Position numbers and translations under genes: made by a program. DNA of 64,000 bases, taken from Microbacterium hydrocarbonoxydans (GTDB taxonomy: Bacteria > Actinomycetota > Actinomycetes > Actinomycetales > Microbacteriaceae). Location of the stretch: the NCBI RefSeq assembly GCF_023715885.1, contig NZ_JAMBOY010000001.1, positions 248,001 through 312,000 on the forward strand, written 5' to 3'. The notes below the pieces were generated by a model. That model was not told the DNA's origin. It searched no databases and worked only from the letters and a program-made list of their open reading frames with translations. Below are positions 1 through 8,626 of the stretch, in pieces (position 1 is the first letter of the stretch; every line of letters starts with the position of its first letter).

Positions 1-316
1 CGCGGAAGCGGAACCGCGACAGCGCGGCAGCCGCGAAGATGCCGAGCACGATCGCGAAGATCACCGCTCCGGCCACCACGATCACGGAGTTCTGCAGGTA
101 GACGAGGAATTGCCCCTTGCCGATCGCCGTGAAGAAGTTGTCGAGCGTGGGCGACTCGGGGATGAAGTGCGGCGTGGTGCTGAGCATCTCCGACCGCGGC
201 TTGAACGCGGTGTTCACCATCCAGTAGACGGGGAACGCCCACACGACGCAGAAGACGATCGCGATGGTGCTGCTGATCCAGGGGCGCCGACGCAGGCGGC
301 GGGTACGGGTGGTCAT
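1..316 (-). CDS. Carbohydrate ABC transporter permease, second subunit (partial, runs off the left edge)
   Basis: Only the first 105 codons are present; the gene continues beyond the window. The visible part has an Arg-rich cytoplasmic start (MTTRTRRLRRRPW), a first membrane helix and the FPVYWMVNTAFKP-type segment usual near the start of MalG-like sugar permeases. It would form the membrane channel with the upstream permease and take sugar from the lipoprotein encoded at 1393-2715. The start ATG shares one base with the upstream stop (TGATG), which indicates translational coupling. Sugar specificity cannot be read from this part. Confidence 0.85.
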   Translation of the reverse strand, partial: MTTRTRRLRRRPWISSTIAIVFCVVWAFPVYWMVNTAFKPRSEMLSTTPHFIPESPTLDNFFTAIGKGQFLVYLQNSVIVVAGAVIFAIVLGIFAAAALSRFRFR

Positions 317-1290
317 CAGAGGTCCTCTCCCGAGCGCACGAGGTTCCGGATGTACAGGGCGCTGAGCGCCGCGAGGATGATCGTCGAGGCGACCGCGATC
401 GCCGACCCGGTGCCGATCTGCAGGTTGCCCGAGAACGCCGTCGTGTAAGTGAAGACCCCGAGGGTCGAGGTCGCGCCGTTCGGTCCGCCCTCCGAGATCA
501 GCCAGATCTGGTTGAAGACGTTGAAGTCCCAGATGATCGAGAGCATCGTCACGAGCAGAAGCGTGGGAGCGATCGAGGGGAGCACCACCACGCGGTAGAC
601 CGTCCACTCCGAGGCGCCGTCGAGGCGGGCGGCCTCCTTCAGCTCGACCGCGACCTGAGTCTCGGCGGCGTACAGCGTGAGGGCGATGAAGGGCACCGCG
701 CCCCAGACGACGAGCAGCCAGATGCAGATCCAAGCGAGCACGGGATCGGACGCCCAGTCGCGGCTGGTCATGTCGCCGAAGACGCGCAGCTGCGTCAGCA
801 TCCAGTTGATGACGCCGTACTGCGGCTGGAACAGCCACGACCACACGATCGACGAGGCGACGTTGGGCATCGCCCAGGCGAGGATCAGCACGACCGTCGT
901 GACGTGCCGGAGAGGCGTGGGTAGGCGGGTCATCAGATGCGACATGCCGGCGCCGATCGCGACGCTGCCGACGACGAGCGCCGCGGTGAAGACGATCGTT
1001 CGGAGGAGCGAGAGCCAGAAGCCCTCGTCGGCCAGCACGGCGGCGTACTGGTCGAGCCCGACGACGTCGAAGGCGCCCGTGAACAGGGTGCGCTGGTTGT
1101 AGTTCGTGAACGACGTGAAGACGAGGAACCCGATGGGCAGCAGCGTCACGAACACGATCATGAGACCCGCGGGGGTCAGCAGCCAGAACGGCGCGGACGA
1201 CCGGGTGGTGCCGCCGGAGCCTCGCGCGGGAGCAGCGCGGCGTGGGGAGGATGCGGGAGCCGGCGGGGACTCGACTGCGGTGGTGGCCAA
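316..1290 (-). CDS. Carbohydrate ABC transporter permease, first subunit (MalF-like)
   Basis: The 324-residue protein has a Pro/Ala/Arg-rich cytoplasmic N-terminus, then about six membrane helices. The binding-protein-dependent transport motif lies near residues 215-235 (EAARLDGASEWTVYRVVVLPSI), the EAA loop that docks on the ATPase. No ATPase gene is in the visible part of the operon, so it probably shares a multi-sugar ATPase encoded elsewhere, as is common in actinobacteria. The start is TTG at 1290, preceded by an AAAGG-type ribosome site; no ATG is available before the first helix. It pairs with the partial permease downstream. Confidence 0.88.
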   Translation of the reverse strand: MATTAVESPPAPASSPRRAAPARGSGGTTRSSAPFWLLTPAGLMIVFVTLLPIGFLVFTSFTNYNQRTLFTGAFDVVGLDQYAAVLADEGFWLSLLRTIVFTAALVVGSVAIGAGMSHLMTRLPTPLRHVTTVVLILAWAMPNVASSIVWSWLFQPQYGVINWMLTQLRVFGDMTSRDWASDPVLAWICIWLLVVWGAVPFIALTLYAAETQVAVELKEAARLDGASEWTVYRVVVLPSIAPTLLLVTMLSIIWDFNVFNQIWLISEGGPNGATSTLGVFTYTTAFSGNLQIGTGSAIAVASTIILAALSALYIRNLVRSGEDL

Positions 1291-1351
1291 GGGCTCGCCT
1301 TTCGTCGGAGCGGACGGGCCGTCGGAGAGGCGGCCGGGAGGTCGAGGGGAG

Positions 1352-1386
1352 GGATGCCTCGCGCTCGGCGCGAGCGCGCGGCATCC
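1352..1386 (-). promoter_or_regulatory. Strong hairpin between the binding-protein gene and the permease genes
   Basis: GGATGCC and GGCATCC flank CGCGCTCG / CGAGCGCG around a GCG loop, giving about 15 G:C-rich pairs only 6 bases after the binding-protein stop. Such hairpins inside sugar ABC operons usually protect the 3' end of the binding-protein message or stop part of the transcripts, so that binding protein greatly exceeds permease. No T-run follows on the minus strand, so it is more likely a stabiliser or attenuator than a full terminator. Confidence 0.75.
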
Positions 1387-1392
1387 CGGGGA

Positions 1393-2715
1393 TCACTCGA
1401 TGTTGAGCGTCTTGTCGGCGTCGGCGTCGAAGTCCTTCGCCGCGTCCTCGACGCTCTTCGAACCGGAGGCGATGGCGGAGAACAGGCCGTTGATGGCCTT
1501 GTTGCTCTCGATCGTCGTCCAGTTCGCGTTCGCCGGTGTGGCCTTCGACCGCAGGGCGGCGGTGAAGAAGCTCGACCGCACCTCGTCGACCGACTCCTGA
1601 GCGAACTCGATGCCCTCGACGCTGTTCGGGATCCACCCGTCGACGCCGTACACGTAGTCCTTCTGGATGTCGGGGCTCGTCGCGATCTTCACCCAGTTCA
1701 GCGCGAGGTCGGAGTTCTTCGACTTCACCGGCACGGCCCAGTCGGAGCCGCCGAGCATGACCGGCTGCGCCTCGCCCGAGATGCCGGGCAGCGGGAACGT
1801 GCCGAGGTCGGCCTCGAGGTCGGGGTTGATCTTGAGGATCGCGCCGGTGTTCGTGTTGAGGATCGCAGAGGTCTTGCCGTCGGCGAAGAGCTGGCTCTGG
1901 TTCGGCTCGAACGTGTCCAGGGTCGCGGATGCTGCGGTCGAGTACTCGTTCTGGAACTCCTTGAAGGCCGTCAGACCCTCGATCGCCTCATCGGACGAGA
2001 AGCCTGACTTCCACTCGCCGTCGTCGTCGGTTGCGATGTCGCCTCCGGCGTCCCACACGAACTGCATGCCCGCGTAGAAGTACTGGCCGGGGAGGTAGAA
2101 CGCCGAGAAGTCGGAGGTCTGGGCGTTGGCGGCCTTCACCTTGTCAAGGGCGGCCGTGAGCTCGTCGAACGTCGTGGGCACCTCGGTGACCCCGGCTGCC
2201 GCCCACATCGCCTTGTTGTAGATGACGGCACGGGCGCCGGCGAAGCCCGGAACGCCGTACAGGTCGCCGTCGATCGTCGCGGGGTCGACGAGTCCGTCGA
2301 GCCAGGTCTGGCCCTGCGCGAGGTCGTCCTTGTACGGGGTGAGGTCGAGCAGACCGCCGGTCGCCGCGTAGCTCGCGATCTGCGTGTTTCCCACATCGAC
2401 GACGTCGGGCGGGGTGTCGGTGGCGAGGGCCGTGGTCAGCTTGGTGGTGATGCCGTCCCAGGTCTGCGACTGGATGGTGACCTCGGCTCCGGTCTGCTTC
2501 GTGAACTCCTCGTTGATCGCCGCGAGCGTCTCTTCGGTGTAGTCGTTCTGCATGACCCAGACGGTGAGGGTCTCGCCCTTGCCGTCGACCTCGGGGACCT
2601 TGCCGTCGCTGGGGGCGCCGGCGTTGCCGGTGCCGGCGGAACCCGAGCACGCGCTGAGCGCGAGGACGGAGGCGATGCCCAATGCACCGACAGCCGCCAT
2701 TTTCTTGATTGTCAC
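1393..2715 (-). CDS. Extracellular sugar-binding lipoprotein of an ABC transporter
   Basis: This 440-residue protein starts with a lipoprotein signal peptide whose lipobox LSAC ends at about residue 23, so it should be anchored to the outer face of the membrane. The rest is the bilobal solute-binding fold of family 1 (MalE/UgpB type), with TLTVWVMQNDYTEETL near residue 50. It would capture an oligosaccharide for the permeases downstream. The start is GTG at 2715 with an AAGGAG ribosome site 7 bases upstream. The divergent GH20 hexosaminidase suggests chitobiose or another beta-GlcNAc sugar as ligand; this is inferred from context only. Confidence 0.88.
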   Translation of the reverse strand: MTIKKMAAVGALGIASVLALSACSGSAGTGNAGAPSDGKVPEVDGKGETLTVWVMQNDYTEETLAAINEEFTKQTGAEVTIQSQTWDGITTKLTTALATDTPPDVVDVGNTQIASYAATGGLLDLTPYKDDLAQGQTWLDGLVDPATIDGDLYGVPGFAGARAVIYNKAMWAAAGVTEVPTTFDELTAALDKVKAANAQTSDFSAFYLPGQYFYAGMQFVWDAGGDIATDDDGEWKSGFSSDEAIEGLTAFKEFQNEYSTAASATLDTFEPNQSQLFADGKTSAILNTNTGAILKINPDLEADLGTFPLPGISGEAQPVMLGGSDWAVPVKSKNSDLALNWVKIATSPDIQKDYVYGVDGWIPNSVEGIEFAQESVDEVRSSFFTAALRSKATPANANWTTIESNKAINGLFSAIASGSKSVEDAAKDFDADADKTLNIE

Positions 2716-2775
2716 GTGAATCTCCTTGGTAGGTGGGATACCGCATTCGGATACGTCGATGTGTCGAGCGGTGAA

Positions 2776-2940
2776 AGTTAGTACACATCTGTTGCATATC
2801 CTTTGTCAATCATTATGTTGGTATTAGTTGAACCGTGACGTTTCCGCCATATGACGGCGATGTTTCGCCTTCGGGCCCTGCAGTCGCCGCGTGAATTAGG
2901 TCACTTTATTTACTAACTATTAGGGCATGTAACCAACTAA
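2776..2940. promoter_or_regulatory. Candidate operator array (TTAGT-type half-sites) in the divergent sugar-gene gap
   Basis: Four related words occur in the gap between the ABC operon and the hexosaminidase: AGTTAGTAC (2776-2784), TTAGTT (2824-2829), TACTAACT (2911-2918) and CCAACTAA (2933-2940). The two right-hand copies are inverted relative to the left pair. TTAGTT/AACTAA half-sites are typical of ROK-family sugar repressors, so a NagC/XylR-like regulator acting on both directions is plausible. No regulator gene is next to them in the window. Confidence 0.4.
2780..2809 (-). promoter_or_regulatory. Probable promoter of the sugar ABC operon
   Basis: On the minus strand TTGACA (2804-2809) and TGTACT (2780-2785) are separated by 18 bases, in an unusually AT-rich stretch for this genome. 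The -35 box is a perfect match and the -10 box matches 4 of 6. It lies 65 bases before the GTG start of the binding-protein gene. The GTTAGTA motif overlaps the -10 element, where a repressor would block it. Confidence 0.55.
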
Positions 2941-2978
2941 TTCATGCCACCGCGAAATCACCAGGGAGTCGCCGAGAA

Positions 2979-4613
2979 ATGCCCACCCTTCTACCCCGTC
3001 CCGCCGATCAGGAATTCGCCGACGGAGAGTTCGAACTCACCCACGACAGCGCTCTGTCGACCCACCCCGACCTCGTCCAGCCGGCGCAGCGGCTCCAGGA
3101 GCGACTGCGTGCGGCGACCGGCTTCCTGCTGCCGCTCGAAGTGACGGCCGGGGTATCCGACACGCCCGCGGCCATCCGGCTCGACCTCGACGCGGCCCTC
3201 GCGGTCGAGGGCTTCGCGCTCGAGACCATGCCCCGGGCGGTCCGCATCGCCGCCGCGACCGATCGCGGCGCGCACTGGGCCGTGCAGGCGCTGCTGCAGC
3301 TGTTCCCCGCCGCGGTCCACCGCCGGTCGCCGGCCCCCGGCATCCGCTGGACCGCCCCCGCCACCCGCGTCGCCGACGCACCGAAGTTCCCCTGGCGCGG
3401 TGCGATGCTCGACGTGGTGCGCCACTTCGCCCCGACCCGCGACGTGCTGCGGTTCATCGACCTGCTCGCGATGCACCGCCTCAACACGCTGCACCTGCAC
3501 CTGACCGACGACCAGGGCTGGCGCGTCGAGATCGCCCGCTACCCGCGCCTCACCGAGGTCGGCGGATGGCGCCCCGAGACGCAGCTCGGCGCCGCGCACG
3601 GCTCCGACACCGACGGACGACCGCACGGCGGCTTCTACACGCAGGACGACATCCGCGAGATCGTCGCCTACGCGGGCGCGCGCGGCATCACCGTCGTCCC
3701 CGAGATCGAGCTTCCGGGGCACGCGCAGGCCGCGGTCGCCGCGTACCCCGAGCTCGGGGTCGGCGACAGCGCGCCGACCACGCCGTGGACGCTGTGGGGC
3801 ATCAACCCGGTGATCTTCAACGTCGAGGAGTCGACCATCGGGTTCCTCTGCGACGTGCTCGACGAGGTGATCGACCTCTTCCCCTCCGAGTACATCTGCA
3901 TCGGCGGCGACGAGTGCCCGAAGATCCAGTGGGTGGAGGACGCTCGCACCCAGGAGCGGATGCGGGAGCTCGGCCTGCACGACGAGGAGGAGCTGCAGAG
4001 CTGGTTCGTCAGCCGCATCGGCCAGCACCTGGCGTCCCGCGGCCGCAAGCTGCTCGGGTGGGACGAGATCCTCGAGGGCGGCCTCGCCGACGGGGCGACC
4101 GTGCTGTCGTGGCGCGGACGCGTGGGCGCGCTGACCGCTGCCCGGTCGGGCAACGACGTCGTGGCCTGCCCTGAGGACACGGTGTACCTCGACTACCGTG
4201 AGTCCGACCTGCCGTCGGAGCCGATCCCCACCGGCACCGTCACGACCGTCGAGAAGGCCTACTCGTTCGACCCCGTGCCCGCCGAGCTCGACGCCGAGCA
4301 GGCGACGCACGTGCTGGGCGGACAGGCCAACCTCTGGACCGAGCACATCGACTCGATGCGCGGCCTCGACTACCGCGCGTTCCCGCGCCTGGCGGCCGTC
4401 GCCGAGGCGCTGTGGACCACCGGCGACCGCGACTACGAGGAGTTCGCACCGCGGCTCGCCGAGCACCTCGCGCGTCTGGATGCCGCGGGCGTCGAGTACC
4501 GGCATGCTGACGGCCCGCGTCCGTGGCAGGAGCGGCCGGGCGTCAGCGGACGGACGCGGTCGGTCGAGGAGGCAGCCGCGCACCTCGCCCGCATCACCGC
4601 CAATATCGGCTGA
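2979..4613 (+). CDS. Beta-N-acetylhexosaminidase, glycoside hydrolase family 20
   Basis: This 544-residue enzyme should remove terminal beta-GlcNAc or GalNAc residues. The first ~125 residues form the GH20b accessory domain. The catalytic barrel begins near residue 140 (FPWRGAMLDVVRHF), with LHLHLTDDQGWR near 170 and the catalytic Asp-Glu pair in CIGGDECPK near 310. NLWTEHI near 450 is the conserved tryptophan segment. No signal peptide is visible, so it probably acts in the cytoplasm on imported oligosaccharides, matching the divergent ABC transporter. The start is supported by AGGGAG at 2963-2968. A different-frame ATG at 2944 gives no family sequence. Confidence 0.93.
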   Translation: MPTLLPRPADQEFADGEFELTHDSALSTHPDLVQPAQRLQERLRAATGFLLPLEVTAGVSDTPAAIRLDLDAALAVEGFALETMPRAVRIAAATDRGAHWAVQALLQLFPAAVHRRSPAPGIRWTAPATRVADAPKFPWRGAMLDVVRHFAPTRDVLRFIDLLAMHRLNTLHLHLTDDQGWRVEIARYPRLTEVGGWRPETQLGAAHGSDTDGRPHGGFYTQDDIREIVAYAGARGITVVPEIELPGHAQAAVAAYPELGVGDSAPTTPWTLWGINPVIFNVEESTIGFLCDVLDEVIDLFPSEYICIGGDECPKIQWVEDARTQERMRELGLHDEEELQSWFVSRIGQHLASRGRKLLGWDEILEGGLADGATVLSWRGRVGALTAARSGNDVVACPEDTVYLDYRESDLPSEPIPTGTVTTVEKAYSFDPVPAELDAEQATHVLGGQANLWTEHIDSMRGLDYRAFPRLAAVAEALWTTGDRDYEEFAPRLAEHLARLDAAGVEYRHADGPRPWQERPGVSGRTRSVEEAAAHLARITANIG

Positions 4614-4640
4614 GCGGCGCCGGCACCGCCGCCTTCGCGT

Positions 4641-4758
4641 CGAGCCACCGCCTTACCGCCGAACCACCGCTTGCAGCGTCGAGCCACCCCGTTAGCGTCG
4701 AGCCACCCCCGTGGGTACGGCCCGCACGGGGGTGGTTCGGCGCGAAAGGGGTGGCTCG
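4641..4758. repeat. 19-nt-pitch palindrome, class I, with four forward words
   Basis: CGAGCCACC-type words start at 4641, 4660, 4680 and 4699, and inverted copies (GGTGGTTCG, GGTGGCTCG) at 4731 and 4750. The steps are 19, 20, 19 and then 19. The last two forward and both inverted words form the standard 79-bp element; the first two look like extra tandem units. It fills the gap between two convergent genes and could fold into a long stem-loop on either strand. Confidence 0.8.
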
Positions 4759-4792
4759 GCACTCGGGAGCGGGCGGGCGCGAGCGCGCGGGA

Positions 4793-6064
4793 TCAGGGCG
4801 CGGGGAGTGTGAAGGGGTTGTCGCCGGCGGCGGCGAGCAGGTACCAGGCGGTCGTCCCGGTGTGCAGGCTCGCGTAGTACAGGTCGCCGAACCCGGAATC
4901 GAGGCCGTCGGCCGAGGTCGCGACGATCCCCTTGCCGTCGCCGTTCGGTGCATCGCGCTGCGCGAGGCGGATGCTGTCGAGCAGCGACTCCGCGGCATCC
5001 GCATCGCCGAGTCCGTCGCGCAGTCGCAGCGCCAGCGCCAGGTGCCCGCTGCCCTCGAACCAGACCTTCGACACGTCCACGTCGCTGATCGACGGACCGC
5101 TGTACGGGCCGTCGGTGGCGATGAGGTTCGAAAGGGTCCAGTCGAGGGCGGTGCCGAAGCGGGCGTCGCCCGTGCCGAGGTAGCTCCAGGTCTGTGCATC
5201 GAGCGGCTTGGGGTGCGTGTTGACGGTGCTGCCGTCGAGCAGGGTACCGGTGTCGACGTGTCCGTCGGCGGACTGCATGGCCGCGACGAAATCGGCCGCA
5301 ACGGTCGAGCGCTGGGCCCACACCGGGTCGCCCGTGAGCGCCGCGAGCTGCCCGAAGAATCCCGCGATGTCGCTGTTGTGCTCGGTGGACTTCCACACGA
5401 GGGAGGTGCCGTCCTCGAGCTGCCCGCCCGTGTAGCCGTGCGGGGCGCGGGCCATGTCAGCGGTGTTCGACTGAATCCACTGCGCGATGTCGAGGGCCCC
5501 GTCGAGGTACTTCTGCTCGCCGGTCGCGTGGAACAGCCGCGCGAGCGCCATCCCGACCCAGGCCTGGTTGCCGGTGAACGTGCCGGGGCCGGTGATCTCC
5601 ATGCGTCCCTGGCGGATGCCGTGCGGCTCGTACGAGGTGCGCACCCGGCCGTCGCCGATCGGGTCGTTCTCCTGCACGAAGAGGAGGGTGTCGCCGATCG
5701 CCTGCGCGCGCCGCAGATCGTCGGGCAGTCCGCGCGCCGTGTAGGCGATGATCACGAGGGCGTCGTCGTAGACGAACGACGGGGTGAAGTCCCAGGTCGG
5801 AAGGTCGGTGAAGAATCCGCCCTGGTAGCTGCGCGGAAGACACATCCCGGCTCCGTCGCAGAACTCGTCGACGCGCCCGTCGAGGAACTCGTAGGCGAGC
5901 GAGACGGAGAGGCTGGGGTCGGGCACGTTCGCCTCCGAAGCCGGATCGTCGGCCGAGGCGACCGCGCTGGAGATGACGGAGGCGGCACCCGCGAGCACGG
6001 TCGTGGCGACCACCATCGCAGCGACCATCCGCCTCATCGGACGGCGCGCGATACCGGACATCAT
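4793..6064 (-). CDS. Secreted protein with a six-hairpin glycosidase-like fold
   Basis: The 423-residue product has an Arg-rich signal peptide (RRPMRRMVAAM, then a hydrophobic core) with likely cleavage after AVASA near residue 40. The mature part has repeating helical hairpins with FLDGRVDEF, ALVIIAYTARG, GNQAWVGMALARL and YYASLHTGTTAWYLLAA, resembling (alpha/alpha)6 sugar-active enzymes. Two close cysteines near residue 65 could form a disulfide. I do not recognise the exact family or substrate. The start at 6064 is chosen because GAGGGGG precedes it and a signal peptide follows; the open frame extends 61 codons upstream without family-like sequence. Its place beside GH20 and GH13 genes suggests polysaccharide use. 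Confidence 0.6.
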   Translation of the reverse strand: MMSGIARRPMRRMVAAMVVATTVLAGAASVISSAVASADDPASEANVPDPSLSVSLAYEFLDGRVDEFCDGAGMCLPRSYQGGFFTDLPTWDFTPSFVYDDALVIIAYTARGLPDDLRRAQAIGDTLLFVQENDPIGDGRVRTSYEPHGIRQGRMEITGPGTFTGNQAWVGMALARLFHATGEQKYLDGALDIAQWIQSNTADMARAPHGYTGGQLEDGTSLVWKSTEHNSDIAGFFGQLAALTGDPVWAQRSTVAADFVAAMQSADGHVDTGTLLDGSTVNTHPKPLDAQTWSYLGTGDARFGTALDWTLSNLIATDGPYSGPSISDVDVSKVWFEGSGHLALALRLRDGLGDADAAESLLDSIRLAQRDAPNGDGKGIVATSADGLDSGFGDLYYASLHTGTTAWYLLAAAGDNPFTLPAP

Positions 6065-6203
6065 GACCCCCTCGGTCGGAACCGCGCGATGCGACAGCGC
6101 GGGCGACCTACAGGTCACCTCAGCATGGTGACAGCCGAACGGCGGAAGCAGTAGAGGCGAAGGTCTATGTTCCTGCATCCATTCGTCCGGGCCCTCGCGG
6201 CGC

Positions 6204-6283
6204 CGAGGCCCATCCCCCGCGCCGAGGCCCACCCTGGCCGACGTCATGAGTGGTGGGTCTGGGCACGCGGGGTGGGCCTGGGC
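6204..6283. repeat. 19-nt-pitch palindrome, class II, in a divergent gap
   Basis: Forward words CGAGGCCCATCC (6204) and CGAGGCCCACC (6223) face inverted words GGTGGGTCTGGGC (6252) and GGTGGGCCTGGGC (6271), each pair 19 bases apart, 80 bp in all. This copy is the only one between two divergent gene starts, where a terminator would make little sense. The remaining gap (6065-6355) holds a weak inverted repeat GTCACC...GGTGAC at 6114-6132 and no clear gene. Confidence 0.75.
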
Positions 6284-6355
6284 ACGTGAGAGCGCGGAAC
6301 GCGTCTGTCCCGAAACGATTCGATCCCCGCTCTCCCTTTCCGTTAGCCTGATGCC

Positions 6356-8017
6356 ATGGCACAGCTTGAGCAGATCGCAGCCCCCGGTTCAGAGTGGTGG
6401 CGCAGCGCCGTCATCTACCAGATCTACCCCCGCTCGTTCGCCGACGCCTCGGGCGACGGCATCGGCGACCTGCCCGGCATCACGAGCCGCCTCGACTCGC
6501 TCGAGGAGCTCGGCGTCGACGCGATCTGGCTGAGCCCGTTCATGACCAGTCCGCAGCGCGACGCCGGCTACGACGTCGCCGACTACCGCGACGTCGATCC
6601 TCTCTTCGGCACGCTCGACGACTTCGACACCATGCTGAACGAGGCGCACCGCCGCGGCATCCGCGTCATCGTCGACCTCGTGCCGAACCACTCCTCGGCC
6701 CAGCACGCGTGGTTCCAGGCCGCTCTCAAGGCCGCGCCCGGCAGCCCGGAACGCGCTCGCTACATCTTCCGCGACGGCAAGGGCGAGAACGGCGAACTCC
6801 CGCCGAACAACTGGGAGTCGGTCTTCGGCGGCGGCATGTGGGAACGCGTGACCGAGGCCGACGGCACTCCTGGTCAGTGGTACCTGCACATCTTCGACCC
6901 CACGCAGCCCGACTTCGACTGGACGAACGAGGAGGTCCGCGAGGAGTTCCGCTCGATCCTCCGCTTCTGGCTCGACCGCGGGGTCGACGGATTCCGTGTC
7001 GACGTGGCGCACGGCATGATCAAGGCCGACGGTCTGCCCGACTACACCCCGCCGGCCGACGCCGACTCGATGGGCGGCGGTGAGGCGAACGTGCCGTACT
7101 GGGGCCAGGACGGCGTGCACGACATCTACCGCGACTGGCACCGCGTGCTCGCCGAGTACGACGGCGATCGCGCGCTGTGCGGCGAGGCGTGGATGCCGAC
7201 GCTGAAGCAGACCGCGCTGTGGGTGCGACCGGACGAGATGCACCAGACGTTCAACTTCCCGTACCTCATGACCGAATGGGATGCCGAGGCGCTGCGCGAC
7301 GTCATCCGCGAATCGCTCGACGAGTTCGGCGCCGTCGGCGCCCCCAGCACCTGGGTGCTGTCGAACCACGACGTCGTGCGGCACGCCTCGCGCCTCGCAC
7401 TCACCGAGGAGAACCCGCAGGGCGACGGCATCGGACCGCTCACCCCGAACAAGCCCGACACGGCGATCGGTCTCGCTCGCGGACGCGCGGCGACGACCGT
7501 CATGCTCGCCCTGCCCGGTTCGGCGTACCTCTACCAGGGCGAGGAGCTCGGGCTGCCGGAGGCGATGGAGATCCCCGACGCGTTCCGCCAGGATCCGACC
7601 TGGTTCCGCACCAACGGCGAGCGCTACGGTCGCGACGGATGCCGTGTGCCGATCCCGTGGGAGGCCGACGCCCCGGCATTCGGATTCAACGAGAGCGGGG
7701 CGTCGTGGTTGCCGCAGCCCGCGGACTGGTCGACCTACGCGCGCGACGTCGAGGAGAAGGACGAGACCTCGACTCTCGCGCTCTACAAGCGGCTGCTCGC
7801 CGTGCGCAAGGAGCACGGCTTCGGATCGGGCTCGCTCGTCTGGGAGGACGCGGGTGCGGATGCCGTCGCCTTCCGCCGCGGCGCGGTGCACGTCGTCGCG
7901 AACCTCGGCACCGAGCCGCTCGACCTTCCGGCCGGTGCGACGGTGCTCGTCGCGAGCCAGCCCTTCGAGGGCGACGCGCTGCCCGTCGACACGGCCGTCT
8001 GGTACACGACGGCCTGA
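6356..8017 (+). CDS. Alpha-glucosidase, glycoside hydrolase family 13
   Basis: This 553-residue cytoplasmic enzyme should release glucose from the ends of alpha-glucosides. It begins with WWRSAVIYQIYPRSFAD, typical of the oligo-1,6-glucosidase/alpha-glucosidase group. Conserved regions appear in order: DLVPNH near 105, the nucleophile Asp in DGFRVDVAHG near 220, the acid Glu in CGEAWMP near 280, and LSNHDVVRH near 345 with the transition-state Asp. There is no signal peptide. Preference for alpha-1,4 or alpha-1,6 bonds cannot be fixed by eye. It is transcribed away from the secreted protein. Confidence 0.92.
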   Translation: MAQLEQIAAPGSEWWRSAVIYQIYPRSFADASGDGIGDLPGITSRLDSLEELGVDAIWLSPFMTSPQRDAGYDVADYRDVDPLFGTLDDFDTMLNEAHRRGIRVIVDLVPNHSSAQHAWFQAALKAAPGSPERARYIFRDGKGENGELPPNNWESVFGGGMWERVTEADGTPGQWYLHIFDPTQPDFDWTNEEVREEFRSILRFWLDRGVDGFRVDVAHGMIKADGLPDYTPPADADSMGGGEANVPYWGQDGVHDIYRDWHRVLAEYDGDRALCGEAWMPTLKQTALWVRPDEMHQTFNFPYLMTEWDAEALRDVIRESLDEFGAVGAPSTWVLSNHDVVRHASRLALTEENPQGDGIGPLTPNKPDTAIGLARGRAATTVMLALPGSAYLYQGEELGLPEAMEIPDAFRQDPTWFRTNGERYGRDGCRVPIPWEADAPAFGFNESGASWLPQPADWSTYARDVEEKDETSTLALYKRLLAVRKEHGFGSGSLVWEDAGADAVAFRRGAVHVVANLGTEPLDLPAGATVLVASQPFEGDALPVDTAVWYTTA

Positions 8018-8047
8018 CCCGGCATCCACCCGTCCTTCCACTCGCGT

Positions 8048-8125
8048 CGAGACCCACCACGCGCGTCGAAACCCGCCAGCAGCCCCGTGCGGGGTGGTGG
8101 GCCTGGACGCGGGAGGTGGGTCTCG
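8048..8125. repeat. 19-nt-pitch palindrome, class II
   Basis: Forward CGAGACCCACC (8048) and CGAAACCCGCC (8067) face inverted GGTGGGCCTGG (8096) and GGTGGGTCTCG (8115), each pair exactly 19 bases apart. Length is 78 bp. It lies between two co-directional genes (GH13 and arsC). Confidence 0.8.
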
Positions 8126-8191
8126 GCGCAAGGAAGGCGGGAGCGGAAGCGGGAGGGGATGAGGGCGAGGGAGGTGTGGGATGCTGAGGGC

Positions 8192-8596
8192 ATGGCCACC
8201 GGCATCCCCTCCGTCCTGTTCGTGTGCGTGCACAACGCCGGCCGCTCGCAGATGGCCGCGGGGTTCCTGCGCGACATCGCCGGCGACCGCATCGAGGTGC
8301 GCTCGGCCGGATCGCTGCCCGCCGAGCACATCAATCCGGTCGCGGTCGAGGCGATGGCGGAGCTCGGCATCGACATCACCGCCGAGTCGCCGAAGGTGCT
8401 GACGACGGATGCCGTGCAGGCGTCCGACGTTGTGATCACGATGGGATGCGGCGACGCGTGCCCGTTCTTCCCGGGGAAGCGCTACGAGGACTGGGCGCTC
8501 GACGACCCGGCCGGTCAGGGGATCGAGGCGGTGCGGCCGATCCGCGACGACATCCGCCGCCGCATCCGCGCTCTCGCCGCCGACCTCCTGACCTGA
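8192..8596 (+). CDS. arsC: Arsenate reductase-like low-molecular-weight phosphatase
   Basis: The 134-residue protein carries the LMW phosphatase P-loop VCVHNAGRS near residues 11-18 (Cys-X5-Arg), then MGCGDACPFFPGKRYEDW near residue 87, the segment typical of thioredoxin- or mycothiol-coupled ArsC enzymes that reduce arsenate to arsenite. No ars repressor or efflux gene is adjacent, although an ArsB/SLC13-like permease lies 20 kb away. The start at 8192 removes an upstream extension without similarity to the family. It converges on the sodA operon with only 30 bases between stops. Confidence 0.85.
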   Translation: MATGIPSVLFVCVHNAGRSQMAAGFLRDIAGDRIEVRSAGSLPAEHINPVAVEAMAELGIDITAESPKVLTTDAVQASDVVITMGCGDACPFFPGKRYEDWALDDPAGQGIEAVRPIRDDIRRRIRALAADLLT

Positions 8597-8626
8597 CGCG
8601 CGCCCGCTTCCTTTCGCCGAGCCGGG

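Noticed and set aside
2991..4583. A 530-codon minus-strand frame opposite the GH20 gene
   Set aside because: Antisense shadow; the plus-strand protein carries all GH20 active-site motifs.
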